DNA of 12,944 nucleotides. Source: JBDREF01 sp043820045. Lineage in GTDB: Bacteria; Planctomycetota; Phycisphaerae; Sedimentisphaerales; Anaerobacaceae. A program made the translations under genes and the position numbers. Below the pieces are notes generated by a model, which saw only the letters and a program-made list of their open reading frames with translations, was not told the DNA's origin and did not search any database. The DNA lies in the NCBI GenBank assembly GCA_043820045.1, contig JBDREF010000455.1, forward strand, positions 1 through 12,944, read 5' to 3'. Shown here in pieces: positions 1 through 6,544 of the stretch (the first letter of the stretch is position 1; each line of letters starts with the position of its first letter).

Positions 1-1
1 G

Positions 2-997
2 GCAAATCGAGCGAACTGTGAGTCGCACTCGGCGGAAGACTCAACATTCCCAAAGGGGCCGTCGTCGCGGGACGAGATAGATCTCAAGGCGATTCCCTTT
101 AAGATAGTGTATGAAACTTACCGCGAAACCAAGGGCAAAGAAAACTGGGAACTCTACATGATCAACGCCGATGGCACCGACCCGGTCAATCTGACCAACA
201 CGCCCGACGCTGACGAAATGTATCCGCACGTCTCGCCTGACGGTGCAAAAGTTTGTTGTGTCTCCGATGAAATCGTGGGAGGCGAGAAGGTTCGAAATGT
301 CTATTGGATGAACATTGACGGAAGCGGTCGTGTGAAGGTCGCCGACAACTCCCGTCAGCCATGTTGGGGCCCCGACAGCAAAACCATTGCTTATCTGAAG
401 GGGGAATTCGAACGCTACACTATCCAGGATTACGCGACGAAGGGGGTTTTCTTCTACGATACAGCGACCCGCAAGCACAAGGAGCACCCGAACAAGAACT
501 TGTACCATCTATACAACATTTCCTGGTCGCCCGACGGCCAGTGGTTTCTTGCAACCGTGCACGGAGGCATGGGCTACGGCCATGCCATGCTGGCGTTCAA
601 GGTAGATGGTATGAACGTTTATGACCTGACCAAGTTCGGAGTGACCGGCTGCAGACCGGATTTCAGTTCGGACGGCAAAAGGCTGACATGGGGCAAGACC
701 GATTGGGATTTGTTCACGGCCGATATCGAACTGGCTACAGGTGAACCCCAAGTGACTAATGTTCGCCAGGTTGTAAGGTGCGACAAGGAAGACGAAGTCT
801 ATCACACCGATTTTTCGTCGGACGGGAAATACATTACTTTCAGCTACGGCCCCAAGGCCACCGAAATGGTGGGCGGTATGGCGCCGGGCTGGAATATCTG
901 TGTGAGTGACTTGACGGGCAAATGGGTCGTAATCACCGCCGATGGAAACCACGATAAAGAGCCAGACTGGGTCCCGATTCGGGCGCAGGACCGTTAA
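2..997 (+). CDS. TolB/PD40-type beta-propeller protein, 5'-truncated by the window edge
   Basis: The frame is open without a stop from base 2 to the TAA at 995-997, giving at least 331 residues. The GTG at 107 is therefore probably not the start: the codons before it read as normal protein leading straight into the first blade. The fold is shown by recurring PD40/WD40-like motifs, each with an S/P-D-G turn: HVSPDG (near base 226), CWGPDS (near 361), SWSPDG (near 520), DFSSDG (near 658 and 808) and a closing EPDWVP (near 960). This makes about six blades, as in the C-terminal propeller of TolB. The first blade contains YMINADGT, a hallmark of TolB-like propellers. Such domains bind proteins or ligands and are often periplasmic; no catalytic residues are apparent. 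The next gene begins 37 nt downstream on the same strand, so co-transcription is possible. The signal peptide and N-terminus lie outside the window. The family call is firm, the function unknown. Confidence 0.85.
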   Translation, partial: ANRANCESHSAEDSTFPKGPSSRDEIDLKAIPFKIVYETYRETKGKENWELYMINADGTDPVNLTNTPDADEMYPHVSPDGAKVCCVSDEIVGGEKVRNVYWMNIDGSGRVKVADNSRQPCWGPDSKTIAYLKGEFERYTIQDYATKGVFFYDTATRKHKEHPNKNLYHLYNISWSPDGQWFLATVHGGMGYGHAMLAFKVDGMNVYDLTKFGVTGCRPDFSSDGKRLTWGKTDWDLFTADIELATGEPQVTNVRQVVRCDKEDEVYHTDFSSDGKYITFSYGPKATEMVGGMAPGWNICVSDLTGKWVVITADGNHDKEPDWVPIRAQDR

Positions 998-1034
998 CAA
1001 ATTCAAATCCGGATGTTGTTTGGGGATTTAGCGG

Positions 1035-2951
1035 ATGAGAACACGATTTACCAAAGAGGTAGGGTGTGCAAAACTTGTTTTGCACACGCGTACTGTGAGC
1101 ACGTGGGATGAACGTATCCGCGTGTGCAACAAGTTGCACACCCTACTGTTGCTGATGCTGATATTGGCGGCGGGCTTTGGCTGTCGGCGTTCGGGTGACA
1201 CCGCTGTAACAGCACCTGATGTAGTACAGACACAGAGCGGCCTGGAAATGGTCGTAATCCCGGCAGGCTGGTTTGAAATGGGAAGTGATAAAGGGACACC
1301 GGACGAGTCACCCGTACACAGGGTCTGGATTAGCTCCTTTTGGATGGACAAATATGAAGTGGTTCAGGAGCAGTTCGCGAAGTTCCAGTTTCCCGACCCC
1401 TCCCATTTTAAGAATCCGCAAAACCCGTTGGAGCAGATAAACTGGACGGATGCGGCTTTGTACTGCAACGAGCGGTCGCGGGCCGAAGGGCTCGGACCCT
1501 GTTACAATGAAGAAACCTGGGAGTGCAACTTTGCTGCCGGCGGATACAGGCTTCCGACTGAAGCGGAATGGGAATATGCCTGCCGCGCGGGGACGAAGTC
1601 TAAATACGGCTTCGGCGACGATGCGCGCAAGTTGAAAGACTACGCATGGTTCGCCGACAACTCGTCCGGGAAGACCCATCCTGTCGGACAGAAAAAGCCC
1701 AACCCGTGGGGGCTTTACGATATGCACGGAAATGTCACGGAATGGTGCAATGAGTTATATTCCGAGGATTATTACGGGCAAAGCCCGGACAAAGACCCGA
1801 AGGGGCCGGCAAGCGGACGGGAGAGAGTCCTGCGCGGCGGGGCCTGGAACTCCAGCGCCGAGAGCTGCCGGTCGGCCTATCGTTCGAGCGACCCTTCGAT
1901 CAACGATACCTGTCTTGCCAGCGATGCCATCGGGTTTCGCTGCGTAAGAAATGCACCCGACAACGTATCAAGCGAGCCTGATATGACAAGCGACAATCAA
2001 GCCAAAAGCACCCCGAAGACGGGATTGATTTACGATAGTCTATACCTTGAACACAAGACCACTCCCGATCATCCGGAAAGGCCGGAGAGGCTAACTGAGA
2101 TCGTCGAGGGATTGAAAGCAAAGGGGCTGTATTCCCAACTGCTCGAATTAAAGGCCGCCCCGGCCGCGCTGGACTGGATACAGACAGTCCATTCGCTTGA
2201 CTATATAGAGCGGGCCAGGAGCAGTTGCGAGAACGGCGCCGGTTATTTCGATTCTCTCGATGTCCCGATATCGCGGCGGTCCTACGAAGCTGCTGTGACG
2301 GCGGCAGGGGGGGTGCTCGCCGCTGTGGACGCCGTCATGGACAAGAAGGTCACAAACGCGTTCTGTGCTGTTCGTCCGCCCGGCCATCACGCACTCGAGA
2401 ACAAGGCGATGGGGTTCTGCATCTTCAACAATGTTGCCATCGGCGCCAAATATGTCCAGAAGAAGTACGGCCTCTCGAACGTGCTCATAGTGGACTGGGA
2501 TGTGCACCACGGAAACGGCACGCAGGCGACGTTTTATGACGACCCCACGGTATTATACTTCAGCGTTCATCAATATCCCTTCTACCCGGGCACCGGGAGC
2601 CAGGCGGAAAAGGGCAGCGGCAAGGGCCTTGGTTACACTATCAACGTTCCCCTGCCTGCCGGTACCGGCGACGCGACGTATCTGAAAGCATTTGAAGAGA
2701 AGCTGCGGCCTGCGGCCCTTGCCTTCTCGCCGGACTTCGTGCTGATATCCGCCGGATTCGATGCTCACAAAGACGACCTGCTCGGCGGGATGGCTGTCAC
2801 CGCCCAGGGATTCGCACAGCTTACCGAGGTCGTCAAGGCGATAGCTCAGAAGTGCTGCGAAGGCCGGCTCGTCTCCGTCCTCGAAGGAGGCTATCATCTA
2901 AAAGGCCTGGCCGACTCCGTGGAAGCGCACATTCGCGTTTTGATGAGGTAG
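1035..2951 (+). CDS. Predicted lipoprotein: FGE-sulfatase (SUMF1-like) domain fused to a histone-deacetylase-family zinc hydrolase
   Basis: The 638-residue frame has no break. Residues 37-50 form a hydrophobic signal segment ending in AGFGC, a weak lipobox with Cys50. Residues about 69-305 are an FGE-sulfatase domain (PF03781 type) with motifs YRLPTEAEWEYACRAG, NPWGLYDMHGNVTEWC, RVLRGGAW and IGFRCVR. By alignment with human FGE from memory, the Cys336 position is Ser and the Cys341 position is Cys, so oxidase activity is unlikely. After a hydrophilic linker, residues about 329-638 form a full-length HDAC/acetylpolyamine-amidohydrolase domain. It carries PPGHHA (His451-His452), WDVHHGNGT (Asp489, His491 as zinc ligands), SAGFDAH (Asp576, third ligand) and EGGYHL (Tyr620), so its deacylase site looks intact. 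GGGGA at 1022-1026 stands 8 nt before ATG 1035. GTG 1122 would give a shorter, cleaner signal peptide but lies inside an inverted repeat. The MBOAT gene follows after 10 nt. Both domain calls are firm; export of the HDAC domain and its substrate are inferred. Confidence 0.88.
   Translation: MRTRFTKEVGCAKLVLHTRTVSTWDERIRVCNKLHTLLLLMLILAAGFGCRRSGDTAVTAPDVVQTQSGLEMVVIPAGWFEMGSDKGTPDESPVHRVWISSFWMDKYEVVQEQFAKFQFPDPSHFKNPQNPLEQINWTDAALYCNERSRAEGLGPCYNEETWECNFAAGGYRLPTEAEWEYACRAGTKSKYGFGDDARKLKDYAWFADNSSGKTHPVGQKKPNPWGLYDMHGNVTEWCNELYSEDYYGQSPDKDPKGPASGRERVLRGGAWNSSAESCRSAYRSSDPSINDTCLASDAIGFRCVRNAPDNVSSEPDMTSDNQAKSTPKTGLIYDSLYLEHKTTPDHPERPERLTEIVEGLKAKGLYSQLLELKAAPAALDWIQTVHSLDYIERARSSCENGAGYFDSLDVPISRRSYEAAVTAAGGVLAAVDAVMDKKVTNAFCAVRPPGHHALENKAMGFCIFNNVAIGAKYVQKKYGLSNVLIVDWDVHHGNGTQATFYDDPTVLYFSVHQYPFYPGTGSQAEKGSGKGLGYTINVPLPAGTGDATYLKAFEEKLRPAALAFSPDFVLISAGFDAHKDDLLGGMAVTAQGFAQLTEVVKAIAQKCCEGRLVSVLEGGYHLKGLADSVEAHIRVLMR
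1059..1146. repeat. REP-like long inverted repeat inside the signal-peptide coding region
   Basis: The left arm at 1059-1090 begins GTAGGGTGTGCAA and ends TTGCACACGCG. The right arm at 1119-1146 is its inverse: CGCGTGTGCAA, then TTGCACACCCTAC. The arms match base for base apart from two extra base pairs (AA/TT) in the left one. Each arm is also palindromic (GTGTGCAA with TTGCACAC), as in REP/BIME elements mobilised by RAYT transposases. The stem extends inward by TAC/GTA (1091-1093 with 1114-1116) past a 2-nt bulge. The element is read through in frame by the lipoprotein gene. No second copy was noticed in the window, so its repetitive nature is inferred from structure. Confidence 0.8.
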
Positions 2952-2961
2952 ATAGACTTAA

Positions 2962-4338
2962 ATGTACTTCCACACTTGGCCTTTCGCACTATTTTTCCTG
3001 ATCGTCTATCCGGCGTATCTCGCTCTTAAGGGGACAAGGCTCAGAGTCCCGTTTCTTCTGGTGGCCTCCTATTTCTTCTACGGATGGCTGAATCCGCTTT
3101 ATTTGGTCCTTATCACGTATTCGACCGCTCTTGACTACATCGTCGTGGCGAGAATGGCAAAAAGCCGGCGCAGAAAGTCGTGGCTTGCGGTAAGCATTGT
3201 GAATAATCTCGGCTTGCTCGGCTTCTTCAAGTACGGCACGTTTGTCACCGACAATTTAAACATTCTCTTATCATCATTAGGCATCCCCTATGTCCTGCCG
3301 GCGCCGGGTATGCTTCTGCCCGTCGGCCTGTCTTTCTACACCTTCCAGTCGATGAGCTACACCATCGATTACTACCGCGGCAAAGTGGAAAGGGAGACGA
3401 GTCTCATAAGGTACGCCGCTTTTGTTTCGCTCTTCCCGCGTCTGCTTGCCGGTCCTATCGAGAGGGCCAGGAATCTCCTGCCCCAGTTGCAAAAGGCGCC
3501 CGTGGTTTCAGGGCGAGATGTTGCCGATGGCCTTTCGCTGTTTGTTGTGGGCGTGTTCAAGAAAGTCGCCTTGGCGGACTATCTGGCTCTTTACGTCAAC
3601 AAGGTTTACGCTGCTCCAGAGCAATTCCAGTCGCCGGCCCTGATCATGGCGACTTTCCTGTTTGCCTGGCAGATATATTTCGACTTCAGCGGCTACACGG
3701 ACATGGCGCGGGGCGTGGCGCGGATGATGGGCTTTCGCCTGATGCTCAACTTCAACAATCCTTATTTAGCGGCAAGTCTCGGAGACTTCTGGGGGAGGTG
3801 GCATATCAGCCTTTCCTCATGGTTCAAGGACTATGTCTATATTCCTCTCGGCGGAAATCGTAAGGGCTCGTTCAATACCTACAGGAATATGTTCCTGACC
3901 ATGGTGATTTCCGGATTGTGGCATGGCGCCGCCTGGACGTTTATCATCTGGGGGGCGCTGCATGCTCTCGGCCGATTCTTCACGCGGGAGTTGGAAAGGA
4001 CGGCGTTTTACAAGGAGAAGGTGCCGAAATTAGCCAAACAGATAGTGGTGTTTGGCTTTGTCGCCTTTGCCTGGATATTCTTCCGCGCCGAGAGTATCGG
4101 CGACGCATGGGTGATTGTGACGAGGATATTCAACTCCGGATTCGCCAATCCTTATTGCCCCGTGTGGGCTTTGATTCTGGTTATGGCCGTATGGCTTTAT
4201 CAGTTTGCTCATGAATCCAGGGCAAGGCGGGTTCTTGAGTTGGCGCCGGTGCGAGTTGGACTCGTAATCCTTATGATTCTCTATTTAGTCGTTTTTGCTC
4301 CATCGAGCGAACAGGCGTTTATATACTTGCAATTCTGA
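2962..4338 (+). CDS. MBOAT-family membrane O-acyltransferase (AlgI-like)
   Basis: This 458-residue polytopic membrane protein has the length usual for AlgI/DltB-type MBOAT proteins (about 450-520). The MBOAT core contains FWGRWHISLSSWFKDY, YIPLGGNRKG and GLWHGAAW; His321 in the last motif is the conserved active-site histidine. The upstream YFDFSGYTDMARG and the ending FIYLQF are also typical of AlgI homologues. The family moves an acyl group, usually acetyl, from a cytoplasmic donor across the membrane to a periplasmic partner or polymer such as alginate, teichoic acid or peptidoglycan. The ATG is preceded directly by an in-frame TAA (2959-2961), so it is the first possible start. GAGG at 2945-2948 lies 13 nt upstream and overlaps the end of the FGE-HDAC gene. 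A membrane-anchored SGNH protein follows after 47 nt, reproducing the MBOAT+SGNH pairing of AlgI-AlgJ/X and DltB-DltD. No alginate polymerase or epimerase gene is present, so the acceptor is unknown. Confidence 0.93.
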   Translation: MYFHTWPFALFFLIVYPAYLALKGTRLRVPFLLVASYFFYGWLNPLYLVLITYSTALDYIVVARMAKSRRRKSWLAVSIVNNLGLLGFFKYGTFVTDNLNILLSSLGIPYVLPAPGMLLPVGLSFYTFQSMSYTIDYYRGKVERETSLIRYAAFVSLFPRLLAGPIERARNLLPQLQKAPVVSGRDVADGLSLFVVGVFKKVALADYLALYVNKVYAAPEQFQSPALIMATFLFAWQIYFDFSGYTDMARGVARMMGFRLMLNFNNPYLAASLGDFWGRWHISLSSWFKDYVYIPLGGNRKGSFNTYRNMFLTMVISGLWHGAAWTFIIWGALHALGRFFTRELERTAFYKEKVPKLAKQIVVFGFVAFAWIFFRAESIGDAWVIVTRIFNSGFANPYCPVWALILVMAVWLYQFAHESRARRVLELAPVRVGLVILMILYLVVFAPSSEQAFIYLQF

Positions 4339-4385
4339 TTGACGAAATGAACAGTATTTGTGACATGCTGGCGGGATAGGAGCCG

Positions 4386-5528
4386 ATGCAGAAAGAATGC
4401 ACAACGAAGATTTGTTCCGGCCCGGCCAATGAATCCGAGGCCCCTTTTGGCTCGAACGGCATACGGCTGAGTGCGTGCGAATGGATCGTCGTCGGAATTG
4501 TCTGTGCGGTGATGGTTTCTTTCTGGCCGAGACTTTGGGAACGATTCGAGAAATTCGAGCCCGGGCCCGATTGCCGTTTGCCCTATGAGTTGAGCAGCGA
4601 CTACTGGCTGTACGGCCGTTACTGCCGGTCAGCCTGCTCGCAGTATGAAACGCTTGTCGTCGGTGATTCGGTCATTTGGGGCCATTATGTGTCCGCAGAT
4701 AATACGCTCTCGCACTATCTCAATCAAAATGCCGGTCCCGGCGCGCCGGGATTCGCCAACCTGGGCGTGGATGGTTTTCATCCTGCCGCGTTGGGAGGAT
4801 TGCTGAAATACTACGGTCGAGCCATATCGGGCAAGAAAGTTATTATTCAACTCAACCCCCTGTGGATGAGTTCCGCCAAGCATGACCTGCAGACAGAAAA
4901 GGAGTTTCGCTTCAATCACCCGAGACTCGTTCCGCAATTCACTCCTGAGATTCCCTGTTACAAAGAGCCGTATTCCGGCAGGATATCTATAGCGGTCGAG
5001 CGCTGCGTGCCTCTGTTTGGCTGGGCTTCGCATCTGAAGATCGCGTATTTCGACAACATGGACCTGCCGACCTGGACTATGGAGCATCCCTATGCCAATC
5101 CTTTGGCAGAGATCACGCTCGCGCCTAAGGCTTCCACGGACGGCAGTCTTGTCGAGAACGTCTCCTGGATCGAAAAGGGGTTGACGAAAGACGACCTTCA
5201 GTGGGTAGAACCGGCGACGTCCCTGCAATGGCGTTTTTTCCGGCAAACCATCGAGCTGTTGAAGGCAAGAGACAACACCGTTTTTGTGCTGGTCGGTCCC
5301 TTTAACGAGCATATGCTGAAGGATGACAGCCTGAACGCCTATCGAAAGCTCAAGGGCGAAATTGAGACATGGCTACGACAGAACAACATTGCATACTATA
5401 TGCCCGCGGCGCTACCCAGTGAGGTTTATTGTGATGCCAGCCATCCGATAGCACAGGGGTACGCCATGCTTGCGAAACAACTCTTCGAAAGTGAGTCTTT
5501 CAAATCGACCATCCTTGGCGGAGACTGA
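4386..5528 (+). CDS. Membrane-anchored SGNH/GDSL-like protein, probable MBOAT partner
   Basis: This 380-residue protein has a short N-terminal tail, one membrane segment at about residues 33-48 and a long extracytoplasmic domain. SGNH blocks are visible: VVGDSVIWG with nucleophile Ser95, LGVDGFHP as the probable block II, VGPFNEHM with Asn307 as a block III candidate, and CDASHP supplying Asp350 and His353 of the catalytic dyad. The order and spacing fit an intact Ser-Asp-His triad. SGNH proteins beside MBOAT genes (AlgJ/AlgX, PatB, DltD) complete acyl transfer to the polymer outside the membrane, so an O-acyltransferase or esterase role is inferred. An in-frame TAG at 4377-4379 excludes a longer upstream start. 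AGGAG at 4378-4382 is only 3 nt from the ATG, which is short, so a slightly later start is possible. It is the last gene of the plus-strand block, ending 25 nt from the convergent hydrolase gene. Overall sequence is too divergent to name as AlgJ or AlgX. Confidence 0.82.
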   Translation: MQKECTTKICSGPANESEAPFGSNGIRLSACEWIVVGIVCAVMVSFWPRLWERFEKFEPGPDCRLPYELSSDYWLYGRYCRSACSQYETLVVGDSVIWGHYVSADNTLSHYLNQNAGPGAPGFANLGVDGFHPAALGGLLKYYGRAISGKKVIIQLNPLWMSSAKHDLQTEKEFRFNHPRLVPQFTPEIPCYKEPYSGRISIAVERCVPLFGWASHLKIAYFDNMDLPTWTMEHPYANPLAEITLAPKASTDGSLVENVSWIEKGLTKDDLQWVEPATSLQWRFFRQTIELLKARDNTVFVLVGPFNEHMLKDDSLNAYRKLKGEIETWLRQNNIAYYMPAALPSEVYCDASHPIAQGYAMLAKQLFESESFKSTILGGD

Positions 5529-5563
5529 CCGTAGCTGCGTCTGTTCTCTCGGCTCAGTCCGCC
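5517..5563. terminator. Candidate bidirectional terminator hairpin at the convergent gene junction
   Basis: GGCGGAGACTGACC (5517-5530) can pair with GGCTCAGTCCGCC (5551-5563), forming GGCGGA and CTGA stem segments with small bulges around a 20-nt loop. The repeat contains the stop codons of both converging genes (5526-5528 plus, 5554-5556 minus). TTCTTT follows on the plus side; there is no clear T-run on the minus side. The position fits a terminator, but the imperfect stem and weak T-tract keep this tentative. Confidence 0.4.
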
Positions 5564-6540
5564 TTCTTTGCGGCAATTCCGAAATGTTTCAATACCCAGT
5601 CCACCTGGTCTCGCACGATAGCGGGGTTGTTGCGGTCGCTGGAGCTGTAATCTTCGCGATGCCTGAGGACCACTTCGAGCCCGAGCTTGTCGGTGTTTTC
5701 CTTGAGGAATGAGCCGAACTTGGGGTGGTGAACGTGCTGCTGGCCCGTGGAATTGTCACCCAGCGGTTCGTTTGCCTGCGGGTAGTACATGTACAACGGC
5801 GGGTCGTCGGCCGTGGCGTGATTGATGATCGAGGCATCCTCAAACAACTTGACCACCTCGGGACGATTCAGGTCCTTGTCGTCCTTCATGCGGTAGAGGG
5901 TAACCAGTGCTTCGTGAACCTTGTCGGTATTGAATAATTTCTGTATCACGCGGGGGTCGTAAGAGGTCTGTCCGGCGACGCTGACGGCGCAGGTGATGCG
6001 AGTGGACTGTTGCGCGACGGGGTTGTTGCCGTCTGGATCAGCCAGGTCGTCGTGGTACAGCAGCCACATTGAGATGCCGGCACCTGCGGAGCCGCCGCCG
6101 CAGGCGATCCGCTTCGGGTCTATATTATATTGTTTTGCCCGGCAGCGAATGGTCTGCACGCCGCGAGCCGAATCGAGCATCTGCATCGGGTAAGGCCCTG
6201 CGTCGGTCAGCCGGTAGTTCATGGAAGCGAACGAGACCCCATGCTCGTGAAAACGTCGAATCATCTCTGCGTTGACGCCGCGTTTGTCCCCGCCGCGAAA
6301 GCCGCCGCCGTGTATCCATATAAACAACGGCGTGGGTTTGTCGCTGCCAACCAGGTACAGATCGAATGCCTGCTTTTCATGCTCGCCGTACTTTTCGTCG
6401 GGGTGAGATGGCCTGATGCTCTGTTCTTTCTGGGGTTGCTGACGGTTCTCGCCTTGACGGTTCGGCTGTGCGTCTCTTGCTGCTGCGCATACTGAAACGG
6501 CAAGTACGATAGTTATCGGTATTGCTATTTTCCTGTTCAT
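5554..6540 (-). CDS. Secreted alpha/beta hydrolase (esterase/lipase, BD-FAE/HSL-like)
   Basis: The start is ATG 6540 (328 residues), not the longer open frame reaching 6717. GGAGG (6552-6556 on the minus strand) lies 11 nt upstream, and a Sec signal peptide (residues 1-21, ending CAAA) begins there. The alpha/beta-hydrolase fold is shown by the oxyanion motif HGGGF at residues 77-81 and the nucleophile elbow GGGSAGAG with Ser151. The ANEPLGD stretch places Glu258 where many relatives have the catalytic Asp, and His294 in LRHRED is the likely third member; Ser-acid-His spacing is normal. Such enzymes cleave carboxylic esters, and several relatives remove acetyl or feruloyl groups from plant polysaccharides. 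It starts only 4 nt after the stop of the beta-propeller gene, with its ribosome binding site inside that gene, indicating translational coupling. It is the last gene of the minus-strand operon. Fold and export are clear; substrate and the Glu assignment are inferred. Confidence 0.88.
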   Translation of the reverse strand: MNRKIAIPITIVLAVSVCAAARDAQPNRQGENRQQPQKEQSIRPSHPDEKYGEHEKQAFDLYLVGSDKPTPLFIWIHGGGFRGGDKRGVNAEMIRRFHEHGVSFASMNYRLTDAGPYPMQMLDSARGVQTIRCRAKQYNIDPKRIACGGGSAGAGISMWLLYHDDLADPDGNNPVAQQSTRITCAVSVAGQTSYDPRVIQKLFNTDKVHEALVTLYRMKDDKDLNRPEVVKLFEDASIINHATADDPPLYMYYPQANEPLGDNSTGQQHVHHPKFGSFLKENTDKLGLEVVLRHREDYSSSDRNNPAIVRDQVDWVLKHFGIAAKKAD

Positions 6541-6544
6541 CGTC

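Noticed and set aside
1983..2951. Separate HDAC gene starting at the internal ATG 1983
   Set aside because: No Shine-Dalgarno sequence precedes it and there is no stop between the FGE and HDAC parts; a fusion is the simpler reading.
4629..5312. A 227-codon open frame on the minus strand
   Set aside because: It lies wholly antisense to the SGNH gene, whose catalytic motifs are clear, and shows no family signature.
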